Positions 12,238 through 24,180 of a stretch of DNA of 64,000 bases are shown one piece after another; position 1 is the stretch's first letter; every line of letters begins with the position of its first letter. The translations under genes were made by a program, and so were the position numbers. This stretch comes from Moringa oleifera (lineage: Eukaryota; Streptophyta; Magnoliopsida; Brassicales; Moringaceae). Under the pieces are notes generated by a model that worked only from the letters and a program-made list of their open reading frames with translations, was not told where the DNA came from and searched no databases. The stretch spans positions 620,001 through 684,000 of the forward strand of contig JAJFZO010000168.1 in NCBI GenBank assembly GCA_021397835.1, given 5' to 3'.

Positions 12238-12408
12238 CTCACTTTGTCCCAATCCTTAAATGAGATGAAGAAGTGCAATCTCACAGCCATAATTAACTAG
12301 TTGACTTTCACAATGTTGCAAGATGTACTCTATAATAGTAGTCTTGCTTCAAATTAAAGCTTATTGATGCTGGATACATGACTTTTTGTTGATATTATCT
12401 AATAAGGT

Positions 12409-13452
12409 TTAATTCTTGGGCCTAATAGCAACTCCTTTGATGACAAGTCCCTTCTTCCATTGCCCTCCTTCACATTCGTACATGGAGAACTTTATCTGTC
12501 CAACATTCTTTGGTGGTGGAAAGGGTGTCAGCTCACCAAGTTTCATCTCTATCCATTGGCCTCTGGCCTTTGTGACCAAACTTTCTTGGCGCTGATGCTT
12601 GCTTCCATCTGGGAGAATGAGACTGAGGTTTAAAGGGGTCTCCCATCCATAAGCTTGTTCTTTCAGCATCATCACTAAAACAATCTCATACAAAGTCCCT
12701 GGGGTGAGCTTCTCCATCTCAAAATTTCCACACACTTCTAGCCAGCACACATTTAGTAGTTCCGCAACCTCGATGATCACATCACTGCAAAATTGTTAGT
12801 TTGAATATGAAAAAGCCATCAAAACCCAAAACAAGTTGAGATAAAACATCGTACCTTTCTGTTGCTTTCATTTGTTGCCAGTGCCAGTAGCGAGTATCCT
12901 CAGCCCATGTGATGGCAAGATTTCTTGCAAACAACATGAAGCAGTTGGCGTTGGATTTCTTATCAACCCAGTACTTCTGTAACATCATTTCCACAACAGC
13001 ACCAACATTGATGAAACTTCTTAAATGATAAGCTTTGATTCTATGACGAAATTAAGCTTATTATCTTGGTACGGACTAATGGAACACCACCAAAAAATAA
13101 AAATAAAAAGTAAAGCCTCTACTTGCTCTACTTAAGTTCCAGCTTTTTTTGGATATATATATATTCTGCTTTAATAAGATATATTTAATTCTAAGTAATG
13201 CGAGAAACTTGCCTGCCGCATCTGCTTCAAGTAAACCCCAGCGTAGAGCTGATCATAGAGAGTCTTCTGGGAGGACCTGTCGATGCCTGAATCAGCATCT
13301 TTCACAATGGCATCAAAGTTGTGGGGAACGATTAAAAGTTTGGCTTTGGTTTTAGAGTTCTGTGGCTGATCTTGACGGTGTGCTTCACCAGGTTGCAGCT
13401 GTGACTGTGAAGAAGCCTCATCATCGTCGGCTTGCGACCACCCAGCTCCCAT
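12409..13452 (-). CDS. Phloem protein 2-like A1 lectin (PP2-A1-like), three exons
   Basis: Exons on the minus strand: 13452-13213, 12976-12855 and 12784-12409, giving 245 residues. Intron 1 is phase 0 and intron 2 phase 2. The chosen start gives MGAGWSQ, the usual start in PP2-A1 relatives and a fit to an N-myristoylation signal (Gly2, Ser6); an in-frame Met ten residues upstream (13482) is less likely. Residues 1-80 are a polar leader followed by the conserved HNFDAIV..DQLYAGVYL region. The PP2/Nictaba-like lectin domain begins around residue 85 and includes CFMLFARNLAITW, RYWHW, CWLEV, YGWETPLNL, RGQWIEM and GGQWKKGLVIKG. The product is expected in phloem, binding N-acetylglucosamine oligomers. 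Intron 1 uses a GC donor (CAG/GCAAGT). No coding defect was seen. Confidence 0.93.
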
Positions 13453-15296
13453 CTTTGCATGTCCAGAACCCGGTGGCTGCATGCCTTCCCTTTATTTGAA
13501 GCTAGTAAATGATAGCAGGGACAAATTGGTCACTTAAATTTTCTAGATGCTCACAACTAATTCTGACTTTTTTATTATGCGGTGGGGCTCGGGGCACTGA
13601 TTCTCTTGTCATTATAAAATTTTCTTTACTTTGCATCCGTTTGTTCTTTTGGAATAATATTCCATACAAGGCTTTAAGGAGCGGTGAGAATTAATTGATT
13701 CGTGATACGCATGTTTGTGATATCCAAAATGAATCTTTATCACATCTCGGCGGTTGCTTTAATTTATGCAAAAAGAAAGATAAGATATTCCTCCAAGGCA
13801 TTATTAAGAGAACATTCCAACTCAAGCTGTGAGAGGCCTTTGTGTTTGGATGATTGGAAAGTTTGTAAGTGCTGCTTGGGTTCTGATAGCCATTCAAATT
13901 GTTACTATTTTCCTAAGGAGTAACTTAAATTTAGAGAAACAGCTATTTCTTAATCTCTTTGTGATATGATTTCAGGGGATTGAGTATATTTGTATTATAG
14001 TGTAGAAATAAAAAGGGATTAAATTTATGACGGGTTCGAAGAATATTTAATCGAATTTGAATAAATTTAAATTTAAAATTTAATACTCTAGTCGAATTTA
14101 TATCAACTTCGGGTTTCGAATTTTCGATATCGTTATTAAAATCAGTTTATATAATTATATTAATATATTAAATTTTTTATTTAAAATTTAATGATATTAA
14201 ATTTTTAATTTAAATTTGGTTATATTAAAATTTTAAATTTGAATTTCAAAACTTTATTATTGAGTTTTAATTTTTTGTTTAGTAGAAGATTATATATTTT
14301 TTTCTTTTTATTAAAATTTGTTAAATTATTTTTTGTTAAGATTCATAAAATATATTAAATATATAAATATAATAAATGGGTTTGAATGGAATCGAATTGT
14401 ATACGAATAATTCTAAACAGATTTGGAACGAGTTTAAGTATTACAACTAATTTTTTGAAAGAGCATGAGATGAGTTCGAATATATATAGTTTAATCAAGT
14501 TTGGGTTTACGATTTTTTAAATGGACAAATACCCGATCAATCGACATCTCTATTAGAATGTGTTTGTATGAACAATTTGAAAAGAGGATTTCATTAATTT
14601 AAGTTAGAGATTTTAAATTCAATATCAAATTGTTTTATTTGTAATAATTTTAAAAAATTAAAATAACTTGTGAACAAATTTTGCATGAGGGTAAACAAAT
14701 TTGAAAGCATGCACACAAAAAAAAAAAAAAAAAAGCAAAAGTTGAGTTTTTGTCCTTTTTTTTTTGGTTTTGCAAAGTATAATGAATTTAATAAGATAAA
14801 AAATCTCATAAAATCTTGATGTTTCTTTATATTATTAATTAAACCTTCATGTTTAAAAAGTAATAAATCGAACATTAATACATCAATTTGAAATAAATTA
14901 AATTTTATTAAAAAATTTAAAAATTAGAGATATTTAAATTGAAGATGTTATACAATAAATTTTAACTTGAAATTTTTTAAAAATATAAAAAATTATTCAA
15001 GCTACTATTATCAAAGGTTTCAAAATTTTCTTCGTATTGAAAATATATTTTTTCTAAATTTAAACTATCAAAATTTTAAAAAATTCACAAAAAATAGATC
15101 TTACATTAAAAATTATTCAAAATTTGAGATATGAACCTAAAAATAAAGTGAAGGATTCATTCAAGTCATTTTTGAGGTATTTTAACAACGAAAATATCCT
15201 TAATTTCTTATAACCATTTTAGTTAAGGTTTAATTTGGACCAAATTGATTGATTCAGGTTTGATTTTATTACTTTTTTACATGAGAATTTGATTGG
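13453..15296. other. Intergenic: PP2-A1-like upstream region and AT-rich DNA
   Basis: Bases 13453-13950 should hold the promoter of the PP2-A1-like gene; CAAATAAAGG (minus strand, near 13495) or TTTATAATG (near 13615) could be the TATA box, and I cannot choose. From about 14000 to 14550 the DNA repeats GGTTCGAA-like words in AT-rich sequence, often seen in decayed transposons. No gene is supported in 14000-15296. Confidence 0.55.
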
Positions 15297-15681
15297 TATT
15301 GGTGACAAAGATAATATTGACCAAAGAATGGTTTAGAGTCATTTCGTTAATCCATTATTTCTTTTTGGTGTTTAGGCGTTCAGTTGTTTGATCTATTTAT
15401 ACTAACAAAAGCTACCCTTCTATTGGTCATTCCATCACTTTAGCTTCCTAGGTGTTAAAACCTCTTCCTTAAACTTTTTTTCATGTGTCAAAGCTACTCT
15501 TCCAATCTTAAATGTTGTGGTGTCTTCCTCAAGATCTTCTCATCTCGTACAGAGCATGTACATTGCCTTGTTTACTAAGCCACATTGGATTGGGCTGATA
15601 GCTAGGCCTAAATACCTTTTTGTAGTGGTCTTGAATTGATAGACTTAAGGTAGTATGGGCGTCATTTATTCTATACCATCA
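15297..15681 (-). repeat. TatA 3' LTR (left copy)
   Basis: It aligns with 30157-30548 through shared words such as CTTCTATTGGTCATTCCATC and CATCTCGTA. The terminal TG is eroded to TA at 15297; the other end is CA at 15680-15681. On the minus strand TATAAATA at 15395-15402 is a fitting TATA box. Confidence 0.85.
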
Positions 15682-15694
15682 TTCCCCCCCTAAA
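15682..15694 (-). promoter_or_regulatory. TatA polypurine tract
   Basis: On the minus strand this reads TTTAGGGGGGGAA directly before the LTR start TGATGG, the position and composition expected for the plus-strand primer. Confidence 0.8.
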
Positions 15695-15899
15695 CCAGGA
15701 ACCACGAGTTGGTAATAGGCCGAATCTGGTTCTTACGGTGATACAAATGTTGTTTACTCTAATAGATTTTGTTTATGTCAATGTCTTTGAGGTGTCGTTA
15801 GGGTTATATTACATTGCAAAAGTCTTTTCTTACTACCCAGCCTTTTTTAGATGATCACTCAAGGTTCTTTGTGTTCTTGGTCAAGGTTAAAATTTTGAA

Positions 15900-17775
15900 A
15901 ACATAGTACAAGTGGTATTCTGGATATTAGTTTGCATGTGTGGGCCTTTTAAATGATTTTTTCTTTTTTTGATATCTTTACCTTGGATCGTGTGCATGTC
16001 TTCTCATGTCTTTTCCATTTGATGCTTTGTCTACCATTTCTCTTAATTTCTTCATGATTAGTAAGTACTATTATGGTGTAAGATGGTGTTATTTTTACTC
16101 TAAAGTATGTCACACTTTCTTTATCAAGCCTTCATCTATCAAAAAGTGGAAGTGCAAGTTTTTTTTATATTCGATGGGAGGGGTTAGATGTGTCTTTAAT
16201 TAGGTGGAAGCTTCCTTCTCCTAGGGATAAAAAGGTGCCTTTGTTGTTAGTGGAGATAATCCATTTTCATGCGAAATGGACCTCAAAGGATTGGGAGATG
16301 ATCAACTTAAATGATTACCTTAATGCGATTACCACATAGGAGATCGTTCAATGTGCTCATCTAATGGTAAGAGGTCTGTGTGGTCTATCCCTTCCCGGTA
16401 TCTAGAGTTAGGAAGAAGTGGTCAGATTCATGTGATAATTGGGTCATCTTCACCTAGTGTATCATCCCCATACTCTAGGAGACCTTAGAATGATCAGACA
16501 TTCATAAGCTTCTTAATATTTTTTCCATTTCATTGTGAGTTATTGCTGACGTTGTTTTTTTTCTCTCTCCCTCTCTTTTCTCTTTTTTTTTTCCTTCGAA
16601 TAATTAGGTTGTTTGACATCTTCTATGTTAGTGGTTTGCTTGCTTCCTATGGTGAAGGACACTGAGTGATTGCATGCTTCTTTAGAGGGTCTTTGGCATC
16701 CCACCACTCATGCCGTAACATAAAAAGCTACCCCCAAGAGGCAACGATTAGTGAAGGGTGGTCTGTTCTCTATCGCTCGTCTTACTTAAGAGCCAATAAT
16801 GTTAAATCCCTATTGTAGACTTATCGAGAAACTTACTATCATCTCAAATTAGAGGTCATTCATTCTGATTTTGTTTTGAATCCTTATATAGAAACTAAAT
16901 TACTTTGAGAGATTTTCCTTCGTTGGGACTGGGAACGACTGATGAACCAAACACGTCCTAACTCATCAAGAATTTCTTGTCCATGCAAGCCTTGGTAGGT
17001 TCTCTCTCATAACTATTTTTTTGTTTCCAATTTACCCTATGCTTGACTCTTCAGTTTCTTTCTATTCTTTCTCATTAAGGCGTATCAAGCATCTTATCAT
17101 CTTATCCAGAAGCACTTGCCTCTTGATGCTGAAGTGAAGAAACCAATTTTGAGCTATCCCACTCACTATCTGAAATATTAAACAAGGTTTCATTTTTAAA
17201 GGACAAGGTGGAGACTACTTAAGACCATGCGTCCATCTTGGAGTCTAAGCTCGCTTCTATAACTAAAAAGCACCAAGTTGCTCTAGATGTTATGAAGATC
17301 TAACTCACAAGAGAGGTTGAGCTCATTGAGCAATGACATGGCATTTTTGATTATAAATTCTCATTTGAGTGGAAGAATGATGTGAACTAGTATGCGATTA
17401 GGTTGTACAAACAGCATGCAAGCAAGTTTGAGAGAAGATTCAATAAAAGATCCACGCTTAGACTTATCCAAGGTCAAGGTGAAAGATTCTGTAGAGTAGA
17501 TTGATGACTTGGTAGAGTTAGAGGATTTAGGAAAGATTGAAGAAATTAGGGACACCAGTTTGGACAACTTATCTGGAGGCCTAGCGACGGAGATAAATGT
17601 TATTATCAATATAGATGCTGATTTTGCTCATAGTCTTGATGTTCCAAATACTTTTACTACTTACTCTAGAGGTTTCCCTCATCTTGTTGATGAAAGAGGT
17701 TTAAGGGAGGATTTTGTTGCATATTGGATTTCTCTTTTTTCCTTTGTTATTATTTTGTTCGCGAGTTTTAAATGA
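15900..17775 (+). pseudogene. Antisense additional ORF of TatA (putative gypsy-type transposon protein), relic
   Basis: Between the polypurine tract and integrase, coding-like segments read on the plus strand, opposite to gag-pol. Bases 16006-16203 give FPFDALSTISLNFF and then SSIKKWKCKFFLYS, resembling the SSxKxWKxxFFFV motif of proteins annotated as putative gypsy type transposon in plants. Later segments (17140-17775) are charged and coiled-coil-like, with VELEDLGKIEEI at 17509. Antisense extra ORFs at this place are known in Tat-lineage elements such as Grande and RIRE2; their function is unknown. Stops and shifts interrupt this copy throughout. The family call rests on short motif similarity. 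Confidence 0.6.
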
Positions 17776-18429
17776 ATGAATTTTTTTTTCTCATTTTCTT
17801 CTCTGATTATTTTGTCGATTATTATTCATTTGGATTATAGCTATATCTTGTGAGGTCTTTAGCATTTGCTGAAGGCTACGTTTACTTCAGATTGACTTTG
17901 TCTTTAAAGACTTTGTCTAATGTTCTTGTGCCAAGACTTTGTCTAGTGTTTAAAGTCTTTGCTCTTTCCCTAGATTGTGACATAGATATTTGCCATTGGT
18001 TTAAAGTCATTAATTTTTTTTTTTTTTTTGAGATTATGAGTTTAGAATCTTTTTATCTCATTAAAGAATGTCATCATGGTTGATGTCCTCAATGTCTTTG
18101 GACTTTTCTTTATGCTAGAGATGTTGATTAAATAAAAAAGACTGTAAATGTGAGGTTTTCCTATTTTTACAACTTTGGTCATTCCCCTCTAAACAAGAAC
18201 ATTAAATTGGCAAAATATGGGTTAAAATCTCTCGAATTACTAATGAAATACAAAACACTATTAACCCAATGATGACATCTAGATGGCAACAAAGCTAAAA
18301 TAAAGACAATGTTCAAATAATGACATGGACTCTGCTAACTTCTTATTCTTTTTTTCCTATGCATAGTATCTTCTAAGGTTCTCGACATTTCAAAACCTTG
18401 GAATTTTTCTTCCTTCGATAGTCATAAAA
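17776..18429 (-). other. TatA internal non-coding stretch
   Basis: No frame recognised. The word GACTTTGTCT recurs three times at 17893-17943, a small local repeat. A T run at 18014-18028 is followed by unremarkable AT-rich sequence. Confidence 0.5.
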
Positions 18430-20300
18430 TGGTACGCCCAGGTCGCAGTGCCTTGGCGATTTAGTAAGGGCCTTCCCTGTCTAGGGTCATTTTTCATTGC
18501 CCGAGTGTCCAAGACTTCAAGTTTTCTTAATACCAACCACAAACACTTGAGGTTGGACATTCTTATAATAACAAGCTACAATGCCTTGGAAAGTAACCAC
18601 TCTAATTTAAAACTGCTCCCTAACTTCTATTAAGTTGAGGTTCGCTCGTAGCTTTTAGTCATTCAGTTCTAGGTCGAAGTGTTTCACTTTGAATGAAGTA
18701 AACCCAATCTCTATTAAGATAACTGTTTCGATACCCAAAGCCAAAGAGAAGGGGTTTCACTAGTGGTCCTCTTCTTGGTTGTTTGGTATGCCCACAATAG
18801 TCCAGATACGTTTTGGTGAAACCACCTTGAGGCTTTTCAAGTCTCACCTTTAATGCTTGTAAGATGGTTTTTTTGGCTGCTTCGGTCTAGCCATTGCTTT
18901 TGGGATGGCACATACTTTTTTTACTCAATGCCCAACTCTTTACATTTATTTACAAATATCATTCCTTAAAATTGGTTCTCATTATCTGATATCAAGACCA
19001 TGGGTACTCGATACTTGCATATGATATTTTTTCACATGAATTCTAATGCCTTCTGTTAAGTGATCTGGATCAACAATTTTACTTCTATCCACTTGAAAAA
19101 ATAATTAATTACTACGATCATAAACTTGCATTGCTTGGGAGTCATTGGCAGTGGTCCTACTAAGTCGATTCCCTACTAAGCAAAAGGATAAGGGCTAGAC
19201 AAGCTTATTAATGGGACCATTAGGGATCACAGGATGAGGGCATATTGTTGGTACTTTTCACATTTGTGCATAAATTCATAAATCTTAAATTTTAGAGTTG
19301 GTCAGAAGTAACCTTATTGCAGCAACTTTTGGGCTAATATAGATTCCCTAATGTGATTGCCATAGATTCATTCATGGACTTCCTTAGACATTGTCCTGCG
19401 CATTTAGATCAAGAGATTTAAGTAGTGACTAAGTAAAGGATCTGTAGTAAAATTGCCCATCTACCATGCAATATGAAACTACCTTGATTCACTGTCATCT
19501 AGCTTTGATAAAGTCATTAGGACAAGCCCTAGTCTATAAATAGCTTTAGATAGGATCCATTAAAGACAAAAACAACTTAATTTGGGCAACCTCTTGATTC
19601 TTATTGATGGTCGGCTTCATAAAAGTTTCTCAGAAAATACTATGTCCTTTGTTCTAAGAATCCTTATCCAGAATTTTAACAAGTGGTCAGCTTTAGCATC
19701 CATAGCTTTTGAGATGTACCGAACTGGACATTGTTGAAATCTTACAATAACCTCTTAACTTTTTCCAAGTACTTGCCCATTTGCTTATCTCGGGCTTTAT
19801 ATTCCCCCTCAATTTGCCTTATTGACTTGTATGTTAGTCAGCCTAATCCTTTGTGTTAACTTCAAACTTGCTATAACTACTTCATATTATGCGTCATTAT
19901 TTGAAGTGTCAATTTGTATTTCAATTGCTAGTAAGATTTTCACTAGACTTAGTCTGCGAAGTGTTATCCCTTCTACCTTTTCCTTCTTTTCTTGGTGCTT
20001 CGTCAACCCATAAAATCCATGAATTGGTACCCCTAACTAAGCTACCTGATCTTTCCTCCTCTGGTTTTTTTGCATCTCTTGCTCTTGGACCATCACATTT
20101 TTCCATTGAAGTTTAGCAAGACCTGAGCTTTTATGGTTGTTCTATGATAGTGCTCGACATCTGACTCCCTTAGTTCAATACTTTATTTTACCATTCTTCT
20201 CAAGGTGTCTAGTTTTTGTAAAGTTCGCCTTAAAGTTCAGTTAGTCAAGACCACAATGGAATGTACTTAGAACTAAGGCCTTAGCTTTCTTGTGATTGAT
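18430..20300 (-). pseudogene. TatA integrase relic
   Basis: Minus-strand frames give GIDLVGPLPMTPKQ (about 19170-19130, first catalytic Asp), VLISDNENQFKGMIF (about 19000-18950, second Asp) and a CHPKSNG-like segment followed by EAAKKT (about 18910-18860) that would hold the Glu. A tail like LKVRLEKP...YCGHTKQPRRGP (18850-18770) follows. Together these are the integrase core of the Tat lineage. Frames shift repeatedly and stops are common. The region from 19200 to 20300 should contain the zinc-binding part and the RNase H/integrase linker, but I see only weak traces there. Confidence 0.75.
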
Positions 20301-20306
20301 ATTAGT

Positions 20307-20755
20307 GCAAAAGAAAGTTTTTTTACTAGGGGATATCTGACCTCTGCACCATGCAGCACACTACTTACACAATATATTAGCTTAGGGTGTCCTCATCTTA
20401 CCATGTAAGAACTACCGCTACCAACTGTGTCGTTACTAATAAATATACATTTAGTTGCAAAAGAAAGTTTTTTTATTAGGGGATATCTGACCTCTGCACC
20501 ATGCAGCACACTACTTACATAATATATTAGCTTAAGGTGTCCTTAGCTTACCATGTAAGAACTACCGCTACCAACTCTGTCGTTACTGATAAATATACAT
20601 TTAACTGCAAAAGAAAGTTCTTTTACTAGGGGAATCTGACCTCTGCACCATGTAGCACACTACTTACATAATATATTAGCTTAGGGCGTCCTTAGCTTAC
20701 CATGTAAGAACTACTACTACCATCTCTGTCGTTACTGATAAATATACATTTAGCT
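20307..20755 (-). repeat. 150-bp tandem triplication in TatA RNase H coding region
   Basis: Three copies start at 20307, 20457 and 20607 with GCAAAAGAAAG; the third is one base shorter. They are over 90% alike by eye. On the minus strand each reads, in two frames, LNVYLSVTTELVAVVL and then LIYYVSSVLHGAEVRYPL, matching the first RNase H segment of Tat elements (..YLAVS..AVSAVL.., ..YYVS..L.GAE.RYP..). The period is exactly 50 codons, so the triplication keeps the frame. Confidence 0.9.
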
Positions 20756-21737
20756 TTTCACTGGCCAATAGATTTTTTAATAGAGGTGGGGATGTTAGTT
20801 AACTTTTAGTTCTTCAAAGGCTTGCTAACACGATTTTGTCCATTTGAATTCCTTTATTCAACGTAGTATTTTAAAGAAGGGTAGATATCATTCTGCTAAT
20901 TTTGAAATAAAGCATTTTAAGGCCACAATTTTTTCATTTAGACTTTAGATATCTCTAATTGTTTTCAGAGTAAGCATGCTCAAAATGGTCCTAATTTTCT
21001 TTAAATTGGCTTTTATTATACAATCAGTGATCATGAAGCCTAGGAACTTTCTTGATACTACCCCAAAAGCACACTTATTAGGATTCAACTTCATGTTGTA
21101 TTTTCTCAATACAACGAAGGTCTCAACTAAGATTTTCATGTTGATTTTTTAATATCATGTCATCGAAAAAGGCCTCAACATTCCTTTCAATTTGGTTTTG
21201 TAAAATAGCTAGCTCAAGCATTCTTAAGGTTGAAAGGGATTACTTTAAAATAAAAGGTTCCCACATTGGTGATGGAGGTAAAGTGCTCTATATCTTCAGG
21301 GTTCATTCGAATTTAGTTATATCCCGAGAATGCATCCATGAATCTAAGGGTTTTATATCCCGAAGTATTGTCTCCCAACTAATTGATCCAAAGGAAAGGG
21401 AAATTATCTTTTGGACATACCTTATTTAGATCCATGGAATCGATGCAAAGGTGCCAGTTTTCATTAGCTTTCTTGACCAACGCTACGTTCGATAGCCATT
21501 TTGGGTATTGTACTAGCCAGATGAATTTTGCTTTTAATAACTTGCACACTTCAACCTTTATGGCCTCTTGGTCATTTTTTGTGAAACTTAGAGTCTTTTA
21601 TATAACTAGTCAGGCTCTTGAGAATGTGTTTAAGTCATGTGCCATGACGTCATGGTTAATTCCCAACATTCAGCTATCGTCCATGTGAAGATTTAGATTT
21701 TTTTTTTAAGAAATCGATGATCTCATTTTTCACCTTA
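20756..21737 (-). pseudogene. TatA reverse transcriptase relic
   Basis: Minus-strand motifs run from CIDSMDLNKVCPKDNFP (about 21440) through MDAFSGYN and RMNPEDIEH (about 21340) to NMKLNPNKCAFGVVSRKFLG (about 21100-21040). These are standard Tat RT blocks in the right order. A YXDD box is not readable in the decayed stretch between them. Its upstream part continues beyond the nested chromovirus at 27974. Confidence 0.85.
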
Positions 21738-21742
21738 CTAGG
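21738..21742. repeat. Target-site duplication of the chromovirus, left
   Basis: CTAGG stands immediately before the LTR start TGTCACACGG and is matched by CTAGG at 27969-27973. Confidence 0.95.
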
Positions 21743-22569
21743 TGTCACACGGTTGAGCTCTAGGCTCGAAATTTCATCGAGTGATGGCACGAGTGACACC
21801 CAACTCGTCAGCCAATCCGCTACGAATGCCCTCAATCTCTAGTGAGCTTTTGATTAGAAATTCACACCCATGCACACAAGAGAGAGTTAAAGAGAGACAC
21901 AAGTATTTACGGGAACCAATCCCAACCTTTTTCACATATGAGTAAGGAAATACACTCTAAACGCAGCAGGATATCACACACCTTTTGATGACTCTGCCTC
22001 TGGGTTTATATAGCCTACAAAATTTGGCAGTTGACACCCCCAATTGCCCTAGGGTAATGGGGTTTCATCCCCACAAAATCAGCCAAGCATGCAGCTTTGA
22101 CTTCAGCCCTTAGCGACAGGTGTCCCACTCCTTCGCAAGTGCCTGTAGCTTGTGGTAACTGCGGGTAACCACTGGCAACTACTGCCAACTGCTGTAAACT
22201 ACTAGAAACTGCTGTGAACTGCTGCCAGCAGCATGGGCTAAGCCCACCAAGCGCACCCTGGGTGCCTCATGCTCATTCGTACGCTCGATAAGGTGCCAAC
22301 GCGAGCCCGTGTCTGTTTTCTGCCAGTGTTATGCTCACTTGCTGCCCAAGTGCCTTGCACCATGTCTGATCCTCGTGAGCTATCTCTTATGACTCATGCA
22401 TCAAGGACCTGCCTGAACCCATGGCGAGTGGGTTGCTCTTGTGAGCAGGCCCAAACAGGTGTCAACACTCGCTTGTGATGCTTCCCATGGCATCACTTGG
22501 GCTGGGGCCCCAATGAGCATCCCATGTCCTCATCGTGCCACCACGCCACTGATAGGTAAGGGGCTTACA
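21743..22569 (-). repeat. Chromovirus 3' LTR (left copy)
   Basis: It runs from TGTCACACGG to GGGCTTACA and is equal in length to the copy at 27142-27968. On the minus strand TATATAAA at 22006-22013 is the probable TATA box. The short frame at 22269-22478 also occurs in the other LTR and is not a gene. Confidence 0.95.
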
Positions 22570-22584
22570 AACCACCCCCACTAG
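22570..22584 (-). promoter_or_regulatory. Chromovirus polypurine tract
   Basis: On the minus strand AGTGGGGGTGGTT lies directly before the LTR start TGTAAGCC, as expected for the plus-strand primer. Confidence 0.85.
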
Positions 22585-24180
22585 AAGAGTGCGACGTCCT
22601 TGTCACGACACCTTCAAGATAAGCTTTGATCTTATCTTCAAACTACCATGAGGTCACAACCTTTTCCCAAGTAGCAACGGCTGCTTCTTCACAGTGCCAA
22701 CGTACCAAGTATTCTGTCTGTCTGTTTTTCTTGCTCGCCTTAAGCGTTCTATGATCAAGGATCTCCGCAAGGTCCTTGTTAAAGTGCTTTCGAACCGTTG
22801 GGGGAGCTTTTTTTGCTTTCACTTGATCTGTGTTAACATCTTCATGATATTTCTTTAGAAAACTAACATGAAATGTAGGATGTACCTTAAATCATTCGGG
22901 TAGCCACAATCTATAAGCCACGTTGCCTACCTTCTTGACAACTTCGAATAGACTATCATACTTTTGTACGAGCCCTTTGTGGTATCCTTTATTAGTAACA
23001 TTTTTCCAGATTTGTGGGGTAAGCTTTAGCATCACTTTCTCCCCCACGTTGAACTCCAAGTCCCTTCGTTTTTCATCAGCATACTTCTTCATTCGTTTGG
23101 CTGCCTTAGCCAAACTATCACAGACTTGCTCCACCAGCTCTGTTTTGTCCTGAGCAAAGTGATAAGCTACTGGACAAGGCCCTTGTGATTTTTGTTTTGC
23201 AATCTCATGCGGAGTAAGGGGCTGCCTTTCAAGAACTATCTCCGTTGAAGTCATCCCCGTAGATAAGGAGCGGCGGACATTGTAGCAGAACTAAGCAACG
23301 TCCAACAAATCCAACCAGTTTCGTTGGCTGGCAGTGACATAGTGCCTCAGATATTCCTCTAATAGTTGGTTCACTCGCTCTGTTTGGCAATTTGTTTGGG
23401 GATGATTGGCAGTGGAGAACTTCAATTTTGACCCCATCATGTTGAAAAGAGTAGTCCAAAACTGACCCGTGAACCGTGAGTCTCTATCACTGATTATGTC
23501 CTCTGGAAACCTGAAATACTTTACCATATTTCTCATGATTAGTTCAGCTGCTCAGTTGGACAAGCTTGTAGTGCAGCAATAAATATAGCATACTTAGAAG
23601 AACGATCAACCACTATAAGGATAGATCTCATACCTTTCACTTCTGGAAAACCAACGATAAAGTCCATGGAGATGAATTACCATGGCTTCTCTGGAATGGG
23701 CAGGGACTGTAACAATCCTGCCTTTTTCTTTCTTTCAATCTTGTCTTGTTGGCACACAAGACAAGTATTGACGTAGGACTCAACGTCCTCTTCCATCTTT
23801 GGCCAAAAGTATGACTTTCCCAGCAAAGCCATGATTCTCTCTACTCCTGGGTGACTAGCCCATTAAGGGTCATAAGTTTCCTTAAGCAACTCTCACCTTA
23901 AACCACCACTGCTTGGCACAAATAGCCTACTACCCTTGGCATACAGTAGGTGATTTTTCAGCCAAAACTTTTGCACCAAACCCTCGAAAACTTGTTGCTT
24001 AAGCTTCACATAGTTTGAGTCCAAGTGAGATTGTTCTTTGACCCGATCATAAAACATTGCTTGTACTGAAGGCAACGCTGCAACATAAGCTTCAACCTCT
24101 TTTCTGCTTAAAGTATCTGCCACCTGATTCTGCCTACCAGGTTTATGCAGCCACATAAAATCGAACTCAGCAAAGAACTT
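22585..24180 (-). pseudogene. Chromovirus integrase with C-terminal chromodomain
   Basis: From right to left: a zinc-binding part ending in CLVCQQDK (about 23770), the first catalytic Asp in SMDFIVGFPEV (about 23670), the second in ISDRDSRFTGQF (about 23490) and Glu in QTERVNQ (about 23380), an intact D-X35-E spacing. The GPY/F-like tail VGEKVMLKL...KGYHKGLVQKYDSLFEV (about 23050-22945) precedes the chromodomain at about 22770-22625, with AEILDHRTLKASKK, EYLVRWH and ATWEK. Chromodomains of this family guide integration to modified chromatin. In-frame stops include positions after YRLWLPE and after VTSW, and one at about 23290. Confidence 0.88.

Noticed and set aside
20307..20755. CRISPR-like array
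   Set aside because: Three 150-bp direct repeats without spacers, inside an RNase H relic of a plant retrotransposon.
22269..22478. 69-codon frame in the chromovirus LTR, also at 27668-27877
   Set aside because: Present in both LTRs only because they are copies; no domain and Cys/Pro-rich chance composition.
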